Of a stretch of 64,000 nt of DNA, positions 26,061 to 34,548 are shown piece after piece. The translations under genes were made by a program, and so were the position numbers. Every line of letters begins with the position of its first letter. Positions within the stretch are counted from its first letter, which is position 1. The notes below the pieces were generated by a model that saw only the letters and a list, made by a program, of their open reading frames with translations, did not search any database and was not told where the DNA came from. The stretch covers positions 124,001 to 188,000 of the forward strand of contig NZ_JACOGA010000009.1 of the NCBI RefSeq assembly GCF_014284175.1, read 5' to 3'. The DNA comes from Affinundibacterium flavidum. GTDB taxonomy: Bacteria > Pseudomonadota > Gammaproteobacteria > Burkholderiales > Burkholderiaceae_D.

Positions 26061-27032
26061 CCCCACCCCATGCGCCTGCTGATCAGCATGGTAAGAAGAG
26101 CGTACCATTGCACCAACTGCTGCATGCGCAAAGCCCATTTTGTAGGCTTCTGCTTCGAACATTTTGAACACGTCAGGATGCACATAACGGCGTACTGGTA
26201 AGTGATGACCGCTTGGGGCTAAGTATTGACCGATGGTCAGCATGTCGACATTGTGTGCACGCATATCGCGCATGACTTGCAGGATTTCTTCGTCGGTTTC
26301 ACCTAAGCCAACCATGATGCCGGATTTGGTTGGAACATGTGGATGTTTTTCTTTGAAGCGTTTTAATAAATTCAGCGAGTATTCATAGTCGGAACCTGGA
26401 CGTGCTTCTTTGTATAAACGCGGCGCTGTTTCTAGATTGTGATTCATCACGTCGGGTGGTGCCATGTTCAGAATTTCTAGAGCTCTATCCATACGACCAC
26501 GGAAATCTGGCGTCAGAATTTCGATGCGTGTCATTGGTGACAGTTCGCGGATTTTGGTGATGCACTCGGCAAAGTGAGCTGCGCCACCATCGCGCAAGTC
26601 ATCGCGATCAACTGAAGTGATGACGACATAACTTAAGCGCAATTCGGCAATAGTTTTTGCCAGATTTAAAGGCTCGTTGACATCGAGCGGATCTGGGCGG
26701 CCATGACCGACATCACAGAACGGACAACGACGTGTGCATTTGTCACCCATGATCATGAAAGTCGCTGTACCTTTGCCGAAGCATTCGCCGATATTCGGGC
26801 AACTTGCTTCTTCGCAAACCGTGACTAATTTGTTTGCGCGCAGAATGTCTTTGATTTCGTAGAAACGTGTCGTTGGTGAACCTGCTTTGACGCGTATCCA
26901 ATCGGGTTTAGGCAAACGCTCGGCAGGCACGATTTTGATAGGAATACGGGAAGTCTTACTCGCACCCTTTTGTTTTTCGGTTGGGTCGTAGTTGCTGTTG
27001 TCTGCTGCGAGTGGAGTGTTTTCGGTAGTCAT
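26046..27032 (-). CDS. lipA: Lipoyl synthase
   Basis: 328 residues. It holds both iron-sulfur motifs of lipoyl synthase: the auxiliary cluster [12 protein letters not shown] (C-x4-C-x5-C) near residue 75 and the radical-[11 protein letters not shown] (C-x3-C-x2-C) near 100. [15 protein letters not shown] and the closing [10 protein letters not shown] serine region are also typical. It inserts two sulfurs into octanoyl-lipoyl domains of 2-oxoacid dehydrogenases and GcvH. It lies 67 nt downstream of lipB, the partner that supplies octanoyl groups. A terminator follows immediately. Confidence 0.98.
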   Translation of the reverse strand: MTTENTPLAADNSNYDPTEKQKGASKTSRIPIKIVPAERLPKPDWIRVKAGSPTTRFYEIKDILRANKLVTVCEEASCPNIGECFGKGTATFMIMGDKCTRRCPFCDVGHGRPDPLDVNEPLNLAKTIAELRLSYVVITSVDRDDLRDGGAAHFAECITKIRELSPMTRIEILTPDFRGRMDRALEILNMAPPDVMNHNLETAPRLYKEARPGSDYEYSLNLLKRFKEKHPHVPTKSGIMVGLGETDEEILQVMRDMRAHNVDMLTIGQYLAPSGHHLPVRRYVHPDVFKMFEAEAYKMGFAHAAVGAMVRSSYHADQQAHGVGTDVK

Positions 27033-27099
27033 AGCTTAGTTCAATGCTCAGTTAATAGCTTGTTTAGTAGCTTAGTTTATAGCCAAGTTAGTAGCTCAA
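27033..27099. repeat. Degenerate short tandem repeats between lipB and lipA
   Basis: The 67-nt gap is almost wholly made of variants of TAGCTTAGTT / TAGCTCAGTTAA with a period of about 14-15 nt. It contains no gene and no evident hairpin. Confidence 0.55.
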
Positions 27100-27765
27100 T
27101 TAGGCGACAGTCAATAAGTGTTGTAAACGTTGTGCCAAGGCGGTTTGTACCTGTACCAGTGGCACTTGTACTTGCAGGGTTTGCATATCTACGGTGGCAA
27201 GCCCTTCGTAGCCACAAGGATTAATCCAAGAAAACGGCTGTAAATCCATTGCGACATTCAGTGATACGCCGTGATAGGTGCGTCCATTGGCGCGTACTTT
27301 TAATCCCAACGCGGCAATTTTTGCGCCTTGCCATTTGCCTTCTTTGAGGTAAATTCCAGGCGCGCCGGCAATTCGTTCACCAATGATATTATACGCTTCT
27401 AAGGTGTCGATCACCGCTTGTTCGATTTGATGTACGAATTCCCGAGCGAATAATCGCCCCTTAGTGTGACGACGTTTGAGATCGATCAAGAGATAAATCA
27501 CCACTTGGCCAGGACCGTGAAAAGTTACCTCGCCACCGCGATCAGTTTGGATCACAGGAATGTCATGCGGTGCCAGCACATGCGATTGATCCGCACCTAA
27601 ACCCAAGGTGAAGACCGGCGGATGTTCAACGATCCAGAGTTCATCTGGCGTTTCTGCCGTGCGTGCGTCGGTGAAGGCGCGCATCGCGGCGAAGCTCGTT
27701 TGATAATCTTCTTGTCCGCGTTGCCGGATCGTGATCTGCAATGCTTCCGTTGCCAATACAGTCAT
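27100..27765 (-). CDS. lipB: Octanoyl-[acyl carrier protein]:protein octanoyltransferase
   Basis: 221 residues from ATG 27765 (MTVLATEAL). The longer open frame begins inside the upstream gene and is rejected. Family motifs: [21 protein letters not shown] near 78-90, [17 protein letters not shown] and the catalytic cysteine in INPCGYEGL near 180. Moves octanoate from ACP to lipoyl domains, the step before LipA. The start overlaps the upstream small gene by 4 nt (ATGA), so the two are translationally coupled. Confidence 0.97.
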   Translation of the reverse strand: MTVLATEALQITIRQRGQEDYQTSFAAMRAFTDARTAETPDELWIVEHPPVFTLGLGADQSHVLAPHDIPVIQTDRGGEVTFHGPGQVVIYLLIDLKRRHTKGRLFAREFVHQIEQAVIDTLEAYNIIGERIAGAPGIYLKEGKWQGAKIAALGLKVRANGRTYHGVSLNVAMDLQPFSWINPCGYEGLATVDMQTLQVQVPLVQVQTALAQRLQHLLTVA

Positions 27766-27989
27766 AGTTGTTCCGCCATGCGTTTGACTGTGACGCGCTG
27801 GATGAAAAATTGACCATCCACCACTTTGCGAAACGGAATACCATCCAACACAAAGCCTGGTCCACCTGCTGCAATCCATGTTTGTGCAAGACGATCAAAC
27901 GCAACCGCGTCCAATCCCAGCATAGGCGCTGAAATAACGAAGCGTGCGCCTGGTTTTTGTTTCTCGACGATGGATTGAAGATCTGGCAT
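27762..27989 (-). CDS. Small conserved-looking protein coupled to lipB, function unknown
   Basis: 75 residues from ATG 27989 ([17 protein letters not shown]), with a mixed alpha/beta look and [22 protein letters not shown] in the middle. The frame is open to 28028, but the extra 13 residues have no support. The 4-nt overlap with lipB and the DUF493 gene 82 nt upstream argue that it is real and expressed with lipoate synthesis. I do not recognise a family. Confidence 0.6.
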   Translation of the reverse strand: MPDLQSIVEKQKPGARFVISAPMLGLDAVAFDRLAQTWIAAGGPGFVLDGIPFRKVVDGQFFIQRVTVKRMAEQL

Positions 27990-28071
27990 AGAGGATTCTT
28001 GATGGTGCGAGGGAGCTTTCGCTCGCACCGACTTTTATAGAGTGTGTGAAGCTACCATTGTGGCGAAGTTT

Positions 28072-28347
28072 TTACAGTACCATCTTGACCATAGGGTGAG
28101 CCGATAAATCACGATATAAGTTATCGAGTTGCTCGCGATGGATTGCGCGAATGGTCACGGTTAAGGCCAGATAATTACCTTTGCTGGACGGACGCATTTC
28201 TAATTTGCCTGCATGAAAAGTCGGGTCGTGAATCATCACCACTTCGACGATGGTTTGCGCAAAGGATTCTTGCATGACGCCCATCACTTTGATAGGGAAG
28301 TCGCAAGGATATTCAATAAGGCTGTCTTCAGGTTTGATTTCGTGCAT
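28072..28347 (-). CDS. DUF493 (YbeD-like) small ACT-fold protein
   Basis: 91 residues, the usual length. IEYPCDFPIKVMG at the N-terminus, then a strand with VVMIHDPTFHAGKLEMRPSSKGNYLALTVTIRA and the closing LSAHPMVKMVL, as in DUF493/YbeD. The fold resembles an ACT-type ligand-binding domain; the linkage with lipB is conserved in many proteobacteria, and a regulatory role in lipoate metabolism has been suggested. Head of the ybeD-unknown-lipB-lipA set here. Confidence 0.93.
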   Translation of the reverse strand: MHEIKPEDSLIEYPCDFPIKVMGVMQESFAQTIVEVVMIHDPTFHAGKLEMRPSSKGNYLALTVTIRAIHREQLDNLYRDLSAHPMVKMVL

Positions 28348-28741
28348 GATAAAACTTCTTAAAAAGGCAAGCTGAGTGAGAATTCTGCAAGCGAACGGTA
28401 GATAGATTTACCGTATGTCGGCCAAGTGCATAACTTGCGTCGTGCAATCGCTGTTAGATGGCATTTGATTGCATTTAGCTATTATTGTGCTGTTTTTGCC
28501 TGCTTCACTAGCGTAAATGGGGGCATTTCCCCCAAAACCAATAGTTTGAACTCCTATCTCCCATACTGCAAGCCTTGTTTGTGGGGCGTCCTGTAAAACA
28601 CTTGTGACTTTGACATACCGAAGTTGCGCGAAATGCGCCTGTCTGCGTTGCAAATTGCGACTTAAGGTATTGCTCTGGACAAGTAGTGAACATGCGATGT
28701 TATGATTGTTGCACGATGCTGTTTTTATATGAGGAGCCGAG
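28348..28741. promoter_or_regulatory. Divergent promoter region before the DUF2157 gene
   Basis: 394 nt between divergent genes. A TGGACA at 28676-28681 and TATGAT at 28701-28706 (19-nt spacing) could drive the plus-strand operon; an overlapping -10 at 28698 gives 16 nt. GGAG sits 6 nt before the ATG at 28742. The left part is unassigned; the long minus-strand frame here is not convincing as a gene. Confidence 0.35.
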
Positions 28742-29734
28742 ATGGGAAAACAGATAGCAATCATGGAATGGCTGGCGCAGGGGCGTATCGCTGCCGGTCG
28801 TGAGCACGAAGCATTGAAGCTGGGTGGTGTATATCCAGATACGATGCAATGGCGTCGCTTTATTGACCAGTTATTGTTATGGCTAGGTGTCATCGCACTT
28901 GGCGCCTCTCTGATATTTTTTCTGGCGTATAACTGGCAAGCGCTAGGACGTTATGCCAAGTTTGGCTTGGTGGAAGTCGCCATCGTATTGAGTTTGCTAA
29001 GTAGTTGGCGTTTAGGACTTGGCACGCTGGCGGGGAAAGCCTGTTTGCTGTTAGCGACTTTATTTTTGGGCGCTTTGCTGGCTCTAGTAGGACAGACTTA
29101 CCAGACCGGTGCCGATACCTATGAGCTCTTTCTGGTATGGGCACTTGCCGCCACGGCGTGGGTATTCTTAGCGCAATTAGGAGCGATGTACTTGCTGTGG
29201 CTGGGATTAATCAATCTGGCAATCGTGCTGTACTTTCAAACTTTTGGTGGTCTGTTCGGCTTTCTCTTTAATTGGAATGCGCAATTGTGGGTGCTGCTGG
29301 GATGGAATACGCTTGCCCTGATCGTGTGGGAGTTTGCCGCATGGCGTGGAGTTCAGCACTTGCAAGCACGTTGGACTGTTCGTGTATTGGCGACTTACAG
29401 TGGTGTGGTCATCAGCACCTTGGCACTAGATGCGATTTTTAATGGTTCAAGTGCCGGACTCAGCGGGAATTCGTCGTCACGCATAACTAGTGTACTTTGT
29501 TATGGGGTTTGGTTGCTGGCTGTCATGTGGGCATACCGACGCCATCTGAAAGACCTTTATATGCTAGCAGGAGCAATACTCAGTTTGATCGTGGTAGGCA
29601 ATGCGATGTTGGCAAAACAATTACTGCATCACAGTGACGCTGGAGGATTCTTATTGATCGGTCTCACGATTATCGCCAGCTCCGCAGCCGGTGGTATCTG
29701 GTTGAAGAAAATCGCAAAGGAGATGCAATCATGA
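28742..29734 (+). CDS. DUF2157-type polytopic membrane protein
   Basis: 330 residues. An N-terminal cytosolic part of about 45 residues (MEWLAQGRIAAGREHEALKL) is followed by about nine hydrophobic helices; the first contains LGASLIFFLAYNWQALGRYAKF, the characteristic N-W-x-x-L-x-R/K region of DUF2157. The stop overlaps the next gene's ATG by 4 nt. DUF2157, DUF4401 and GDYXXLXY genes are often found together; the complex has no established function. Confidence 0.88.
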   Translation: MGKQIAIMEWLAQGRIAAGREHEALKLGGVYPDTMQWRRFIDQLLLWLGVIALGASLIFFLAYNWQALGRYAKFGLVEVAIVLSLLSSWRLGLGTLAGKACLLLATLFLGALLALVGQTYQTGADTYELFLVWALAATAWVFLAQLGAMYLLWLGLINLAIVLYFQTFGGLFGFLFNWNAQLWVLLGWNTLALIVWEFAAWRGVQHLQARWTVRVLATYSGVVISTLALDAIFNGSSAGLSGNSSSRITSVLCYGVWLLAVMWAYRRHLKDLYMLAGAILSLIVVGNAMLAKQLLHHSDAGGFLLIGLTIIASSAAGGIWLKKIAKEMQS

Positions 29735-30849
29735 GCACTTATCCAGACACAAACTTCACACCGTCATCCACATGCGCCGAGTTATGGCAAACCTTGATTC
29801 GGGTAAATGCGGTGAGTGGAGAAATGCCAGCAACGACTGAGGCGGATAGCAATGTTAATCAAGCTTGGTATATCCGCGTGATGTTAGGATTTTCTGGTTG
29901 GTTGGGAGCATTGTTTTTGATGGGATTTATTGGTATAGGTTTCAGTTTTTTCCATGAAAGTATGATTGCCGGGATAAGTATTGGACTAGCTTTATGCACT
30001 GCGGCGTATGTGATTTTTCGTCTGGGTTCCAATAACGATTTTGTTTTGCAATTAGCGCTGGCATTGAGCATGGCGGGGCAAGGTTTTGTGGTGTTTTCTT
30101 TGTTCCAGAAAAATCCACAAAATCATGCGGCGATCTTTGCTGCAATCTTGCTGTTTGAAATCTTGTTGGTGGCGATGATGCCGAACTTTATACACCGGTT
30201 TTTAAGCACGGTGAGTACCGTGTATGCTGCTTACTTTTTGTTTCAAGAACTCGGGATGTTTGGCTTCACATCGGGCATTGTAGCGATTTTGTTGACGGCG
30301 TTGTGGTGGTCGCCACGCCGCTTGCGCCAGCCCGAGGTCTGGCGCCCGATAGGATTTGCTCTGGCACTGACTTTGCTGACGACTGAGGGCAGTCGATTGT
30401 TCTCTTTGCTGATGCTCCAAAATGCTGATGCATGGTGGTTTAAACATGGTTGGCGCTTGGCTGGCACGCTGGTGAATTTGGCTCTGCTGTCGACCACGAT
30501 GTTGGTGTTGCGGCGCGAGGGTGTGCGGTGGTCTTCTTTACCAGCATTGCTCGCAGTGTCAGGTACCATGATCCTTTGTGGTTTTGGCTATGTGGCACCA
30601 GGTTTGAGTCATGCACTCTTATTGATTTTGATCGCGTATAGTTTTGGCGAAAAACTTTTACTGGGATTGGGCTTGTTGTCGCTCCTAAGTTTTCTTTCGC
30701 ATTACTATTATCAGTTGCAAGTCAGTCTGTTGTACAAGTCGATTGTGTTGGCAAGTTTGGCTTTGTTATTGCTGGTCGTGCGCTGGATTTTAAATCATCG
30801 TTTCCCGATTTCCACAACGCCTGATACGAAGGAGTTCAATCATGCCTAA
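29731..30849 (+). CDS. DUF4401-type polytopic membrane protein
   Basis: 372 residues with a soluble head of about 45 residues and about eleven hydrophobic helices. GWLGALFLMGFIGIGFSFF in the first helix and FVLQLALALSMAGQGFVVFSLF near residue 115 are typical of DUF4401 proteins. It starts within the stop of the DUF2157 gene and ends within the start of the GDYXXLXY gene, so the three are translated as a unit. Probably a membrane complex with its neighbours. Confidence 0.85.
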   Translation: MSTYPDTNFTPSSTCAELWQTLIRVNAVSGEMPATTEADSNVNQAWYIRVMLGFSGWLGALFLMGFIGIGFSFFHESMIAGISIGLALCTAAYVIFRLGSNNDFVLQLALALSMAGQGFVVFSLFQKNPQNHAAIFAAILLFEILLVAMMPNFIHRFLSTVSTVYAAYFLFQELGMFGFTSGIVAILLTALWWSPRRLRQPEVWRPIGFALALTLLTTEGSRLFSLLMLQNADAWWFKHGWRLAGTLVNLALLSTTMLVLRREGVRWSSLPALLAVSGTMILCGFGYVAPGLSHALLLILIAYSFGEKLLLGLGLLSLLSFLSHYYYQLQVSLLYKSIVLASLALLLLVVRWILNHRFPISTTPDTKEFNHA

Positions 30850-31453
30850 TTCAGTGACGAACTCAGTGACGAACTCAGTGGTGAACTCATTTAGCCAGCG
30901 TCGAAGTATCTTTGCATTCATTGTCGGCCTGTTGATTTTGTCAGCGGTGAACTGGACTATTTTTGCACGCGAAAAATTACTGACAGAAGGGCGCATCGTA
31001 TTATTGGAATTGGCACCCGTCGATCCACGTTCATTGATGCAAGGTGATTATATGGCCTTGCGCTTTCAAGTCGCGACGGATGCCTTTCCAAACGTGAATT
31101 TGAATTGGCGTAGAGGTTTTATGGTGGAGCAAAAGTCTGATGTTCCCACCGATGGGCATTTGCTGCTGAATGTGGATGAACATGGCGTTGGGCATTTTCA
31201 AAAGATTGCGCAAGTGAGTGAGAAAGTGCAGAGCAATCAGGTATTAATGCGCTATAGGATTCGGAACAACCAAGTTAAGTTTGGTACCAACGCTTATTTC
31301 TTCGAGGAAGGGCAAGCTGATAGCTACGCGAAAGCAAAATACGGCGCATTTCGCGTGGCGCCAAATGGCGACATGATATTAACGGCCTTGCATGGTGCGG
31401 ATTATGTGCAATTGCAGAACAAAGTCAGTCAAGGTGATGCTGCTGTGAATTAA
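30842..31453 (+). CDS. GDYXXLXY-domain membrane-anchored protein
   Basis: 203 residues. A repetitive Asn-Ser-Val tail (residues 2-16, from a 12-bp DNA repeat) precedes a membrane helix (about 23-42). An extracytoplasmic domain follows with APVDPRSLMQGDYMALRFQV, the motif that names the family. It overlaps the end of the DUF4401 gene by 8 nt. Lacking enzyme motifs, it may be the exported subunit of the three-protein membrane set. Confidence 0.87.
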   Translation: MPNSVTNSVTNSVVNSFSQRRSIFAFIVGLLILSAVNWTIFAREKLLTEGRIVLLELAPVDPRSLMQGDYMALRFQVATDAFPNVNLNWRRGFMVEQKSDVPTDGHLLLNVDEHGVGHFQKIAQVSEKVQSNQVLMRYRIRNNQVKFGTNAYFFEEGQADSYAKAKYGAFRVAPNGDMILTALHGADYVQLQNKVSQGDAAVN

Positions 31454-31500
31454 TTTCTTGTATGATGTTTGGACTAATTTTAAGCACAACGAAAGACTCT

Positions 31501-31749
31501 ATGCCCAAACAATTACAGAAAATCTGGTGGCTGATGTTTCCCATCACCTTTGTCGCCGGCTATGCCGCCTATTTATTGGTGCAAGCTGCGGGCATTATTC
31601 AGTTAGACAGCTTGCCGCAGATGTTGGTGTTTGTGCTGTGTTTTGCCGCTCTGCGCACTGGCTTGTTGTTTGTTTCCTGGCTGGCCATCGTTGGTTTTGT
31701 ACCGCAGTTGGCGAAGTCGATTTTGGATAAAGAGGCTGCTACAAAATAA
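31501..31749 (+). CDS. Small inner-membrane protein, function unknown
   Basis: 82 residues from ATG 31501 (MPKQLQKIWW); in-frame ATGs at 31462 and 31465 would add 12-13 residues but lack a ribosome site. Two hydrophobic helices (about 8-30 and 42-68) flank a short loop. It follows the GDYXXLXY gene by 47 nt and precedes a strong terminator, so it is probably the last gene of that operon. Family not recognised. Confidence 0.65.
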   Translation: MPKQLQKIWWLMFPITFVAGYAAYLLVQAAGIIQLDSLPQMLVFVLCFAALRTGLLFVSWLAIVGFVPQLAKSILDKEAATK

Positions 31750-31784
31750 GAATTTTTTCGACTAATTGATGTACATAGAATGAC

Positions 31785-31822
31785 AAAAGCCTGCGCAGAT
31801 ATTCTCTGCGCAGGCTTTTTTT
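31785..31822. terminator. Bidirectional intrinsic terminator between convergent operons
   Basis: GCCTGCGCAGA (31789-31799) and its exact complement (31805-31815) form an 11-bp stem with a 5-nt loop, flanked by an A run on the left and a T run on the right. It can stop the membrane operon from the left and the carboxypeptidase gene from the right (stop at 31850). Confidence 0.9.
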
Positions 31823-31849
31823 ATCTGTGCCTTAGATATTCTTTAGAGC

Positions 31850-33025
31850 TTATTTGAACAGCAAGCGGATAGAATCCCACGCACGTCCAAAGATGCTTGC
31901 CTGACGCACTTCTTCCAAAGCCAATACTGGAAATTCTGCAACTGGCTTGCCATCTAACATCATCTTCATCGTACCAATTTTGCTGTTCGCTGCAATTGGC
32001 GCCACCAAAGGATCTTTACGTTCTAAAGTAGGTTTCAAACGGGCTGCGCTTCCTTTCGGCAATGTTACATAGAGGTCTTGCGTGAAGCCGACTTTGATTT
32101 TGCTTTGATTACCTTTCCACACGTCCAAAGTTTCTATCGCTTGTGCTTTGTCATACAGTTTGACCGTGTCGAAATTGAGGAAGCCCCAGTTCAATAATTT
32201 CAAACTTTCTTGCGCTCGGATTTGATCACTCTTGGTACCTGTGACAACGGAAATCAAACGACGCTGACCAGTACCATTTGGACGTATCGAAGAAGAAATC
32301 AGACAATAACCAGCCGCTTCGGTGTGGCCAGTTTTCATGCCATCAACAGTCGGGTCTAACCATAGCAAACGATTGCGGTTTGCCTGTGTGATTTTGTTAT
32401 ACGTAAAACTCTTAGTGGAGTAGTAGGTTTTGTAATATTCAGGATGATCAGCGATCAAGCGTGAAGCCAAAATCGCCAAATCGAAAGCGGTAGAGAAATT
32501 ATCTGGACTAGGTAAGCCATGAGAATTGGCATAACGTGTCGCCTTCATACCCAGACGCGCGGCTTCGCGATTCATCTGCACGACGAATGCATCTTCGCTA
32601 CCAGCGACAGCTTCCGTTAAAGCGACTGAAGCATCATTGCCAGATTGCACAATCAAGCCATATAACAAGTCGCCGATACTGACAGGTGTGGCCGGATCGA
32701 TAAACATCTTAGAGCTGCTGGAATCGACTTTCCAAGCGCGTGTCGATACCGTGATTTGCTGATTCAAATCCAGACGTTTTTCTTTCAATGCATTGAAGAC
32801 TAAATACGCAGTCATGATCTTGGTCAACGAAGCTGGTTCAATCTGCAAAGTCGCATTATCAGAATTGATCACTTGATTGCTGGTGGCATCTAATAAGATC
32901 CAGGACTTGGCATCGACTAAAGGCTTGGGTAAGGTCTGCGCTTGTGCGACGGCGCTGCTCAGTGCGACGCTGGCAATTGAGATTGCGAACAGCGCGGAAA
33001 ATAATGAGGAAAAATATTTTTTCAT
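31850..33025 (-). CDS. Penicillin-binding D-alanyl-D-alanine carboxypeptidase (PBP5/6 type)
   Basis: 391 residues, exported (signal peptide ending AVAQAQ near 30). Serine-protease-like triads of the family are present: SLTK (nucleophile Ser66, Lys69), SGN at 128-130 and KTG at 231-233. A C-terminal beta domain ends in an amphipathic helix (IFGRAWDSIRLLFK) that anchors PBP5-type enzymes to the outer face of the inner membrane. Trims the terminal D-Ala of peptidoglycan stem peptides. DacA/DacC naming is not resolved by sequence alone. Confidence 0.95.
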   Translation of the reverse strand: MKKYFSSLFSALFAISIASVALSSAVAQAQTLPKPLVDAKSWILLDATSNQVINSDNATLQIEPASLTKIMTAYLVFNALKEKRLDLNQQITVSTRAWKVDSSSSKMFIDPATPVSIGDLLYGLIVQSGNDASVALTEAVAGSEDAFVVQMNREAARLGMKATRYANSHGLPSPDNFSTAFDLAILASRLIADHPEYYKTYYSTKSFTYNKITQANRNRLLWLDPTVDGMKTGHTEAAGYCLISSSIRPNGTGQRRLISVVTGTKSDQIRAQESLKLLNWGFLNFDTVKLYDKAQAIETLDVWKGNQSKIKVGFTQDLYVTLPKGSAARLKPTLERKDPLVAPIAANSKIGTMKMMLDGKPVAEFPVLALEEVRQASIFGRAWDSIRLLFK

Positions 33026-33082
33026 TGGAAGCTAAAGCAAATAGTAAATTTAAAAAATAGAGAGTTATTTATGACCACAAAA

Positions 33083-33715
33083 TCACGACCACAAATCGCT
33101 GATAATTTTCTTGATATGAGGTAGGCGACGATGAAAAAAATGATCTGCACCCGGGATCACGACGACTGGAATATCCTGCGGTCTCAGCCATTCAAATACC
33201 ACCTGTAATGGTATGGTGTCGTCCAGTTCACCATGAATCAAAATGGTATCGGCAGGAATATCTGGCATCGCCCATTTACCTGCTGCTGCACCGACTAACA
33301 CCAGTCGTTGAACTGGAATTCCAGCGGCGGTTAAGCGCTGATGCAAACGCGATTGCACGAAGGTGCCGAAAGAAAATCCACTCAAGACCAAGGGCAAATC
33401 GGGATAGCGCTGACGCAGGTGCTGTAACAGTGTTTCCATATCGTCGGTTTCGCCTATACCTGCATCATGCACCCCTTCGGATTTACCAACGCCACGAAAA
33501 TTCATGCGTGCCGTGACGTAACCGAGTGACACGAAAGTACGCGCCAGCGTCTGTGCGACTTTATTTTCCATCGTGCCGCCAAACAGCGGATGTGGATGTG
33601 CCACTAAAGCCAGGCCGCGGGGATTGGGAAACATCTCTGAATCAGGATGATTTAAGGCGCATTCCAATTGCCCTGCCTTGCCGGGAATGAGAAATTGTTC
33701 AGTGTGGATGTTCAT
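33083..33715 (-). CDS. Alpha/beta hydrolase, COG2945-like
   Basis: 210 residues. PHPLFGGTMENKV near 37, the RMNFRGVGKSEG oxyanion region and nucleophile elbow GFSFGT (Ser near 118) are visible, with an Asp in HGELDDTIP and the catalytic His in GADHFFHRR. There is no lid insertion, consistent with small esterases or peptidases of this group. Substrate unknown. It precedes the carboxypeptidase gene by 57 nt in the same direction. Confidence 0.85.
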   Translation of the reverse strand: MNIHTEQFLIPGKAGQLECALNHPDSEMFPNPRGLALVAHPHPLFGGTMENKVAQTLARTFVSLGYVTARMNFRGVGKSEGVHDAGIGETDDMETLLQHLRQRYPDLPLVLSGFSFGTFVQSRLHQRLTAAGIPVQRLVLVGAAAGKWAMPDIPADTILIHGELDDTIPLQVVFEWLRPQDIPVVVIPGADHFFHRRLPHIKKIISDLWS

Positions 33716-33732
33716 ACTTAGGTTATACCAGC

Positions 33733-34050
33733 TTAAACTTTAAGACGTTCAACCACGCCACCACCGACCAGATCGACCTCGATAATTTCATCAATATCAG
33801 TTTGATCAACATAGGTATACCAAGTACCTTGTGGATACACGACTAATACTGGGCCTTGTTCGCAGCGATCCAGACACCCAGCCTTATTGATACGGATTTT
33901 GCCCGCGCCATTTAAGTCTAGTTGCTTTATTCGGCGTTTTGCATGTTCTTGTGCCGCCTGTGCGCCGCGTTCGGCACAGCAAGGACGACCGTCATCGCGT
34001 TCGTTCATGCAGAAGAACACGTGTTTTTGGTAATAGAGATTGTCGGACAT
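33733..34050 (-). CDS. Thioredoxin-like [2Fe-2S] ferredoxin
   Basis: 105 residues from ATG 34050 (MSDNLYYQKHVFFC). The frame extends to 34131, but that portion lies in the divergent promoter region. Cysteines: FFC, GRPCC and INKAGCLDRCEQGP. The C-x3-C in the last motif and the first Cys fit COG3411 thioredoxin-like ferredoxins. Likely a small electron carrier. It ends 17 nt before the hydrolase gene; both are on the minus strand. Confidence 0.88.
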   Translation of the reverse strand: MSDNLYYQKHVFFCMNERDDGRPCCAERGAQAAQEHAKRRIKQLDLNGAGKIRINKAGCLDRCEQGPVLVVYPQGTWYTYVDQTDIDEIIEVDLVGGGVVERLKV

Positions 34051-34117
34051 GAGGATTTCGAAAGATTTCAGGAAAGATCGTGAATCGCGCGGTGAATTAA
34101 CTGTTTCGCCGAAGATC

Positions 34118-34285
34118 ATGCAGGCTATCAATTCGCCACGCGTTCAATTAAGCATTATGATACAACGATTAGCTGGTGAGGATGGCGTCTATATTGAAAT
34201 CCCAGCACAAATCATGCGCGATCAATTGCGATCATTTTTGATAGAGAAAAGCTATGAAATTTCTGACCTTGTTTATACAATCTAG
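34118..34285 (+). CDS. Possible 55-residue protein, function unknown
   Basis: From ATG 34118 the frame encodes MQAINSPRVQLSIMIQRLAG followed by EDGVYIEIPAQIMRDQLRSF, a compact amphipathic alpha/beta peptide that reads like a real protein. It overlaps the following lipoprotein gene by 32 nt. Ribosome site weak (GAAGA). The longer frame from 34040 overlaps the divergent ferredoxin start and is less likely. Confidence 0.35.
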   Translation: MQAINSPRVQLSIMIQRLAGEDGVYIEIPAQIMRDQLRSFLIEKSYEISDLVYTI

Positions 34286-34487
34286 TCTCGTATTAGGATT
34301 ATGCTGTGCCTGTAAAAAACCAGCAGAGCCTAAAGTGAACAGTGCATCTGTCACAGCGGAGTCTGCCCCTGCCTTTAAAATTGCAGAGCATCAGCGTCAG
34401 GCGCTGGAACAGGCCAAGCAGGTTGAGCAAGAATTATCCAAAGCGAGTGAAGCGCATCAAAAGCAAATCGACGAGGCGACGAAGTAG
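34254..34487 (+). CDS. Small lipoprotein with charged coiled coil
   Basis: 77 residues. The signal peptide ends in a lipobox-like LCCAC, with the lipidated Cys probably at residue 20, followed by KKPAEPK. The mature part has a coiled-coil-prone stretch HQRQALEQAKQVEQELSKASEAHQ. Family not recognised. It converges on nhaA with only about 60 nt between the two stops. Confidence 0.65.
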   Translation: MKFLTLFIQSSLVLGLCCACKKPAEPKVNSASVTAESAPAFKIAEHQRQALEQAKQVEQELSKASEAHQKQIDEATK

Positions 34488-34548
34488 GTATAGGCAGCGA
34501 GCTTGTTTGAGCATGCAGGATCAAGCAACTGAGGTTACCTAAGCCCGA

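Noticed and set aside
28408..28893. Minus-strand 161-codon frame before the DUF2157 gene
   Set aside because: Runs through the divergent promoter region and into the DUF2157 gene; no domain, no ribosome site.
34040..34117. Upstream extension of the small plus-strand frame before the lipoprotein gene
   Set aside because: It overlaps the start of the divergent ferredoxin gene and has no ribosome site.
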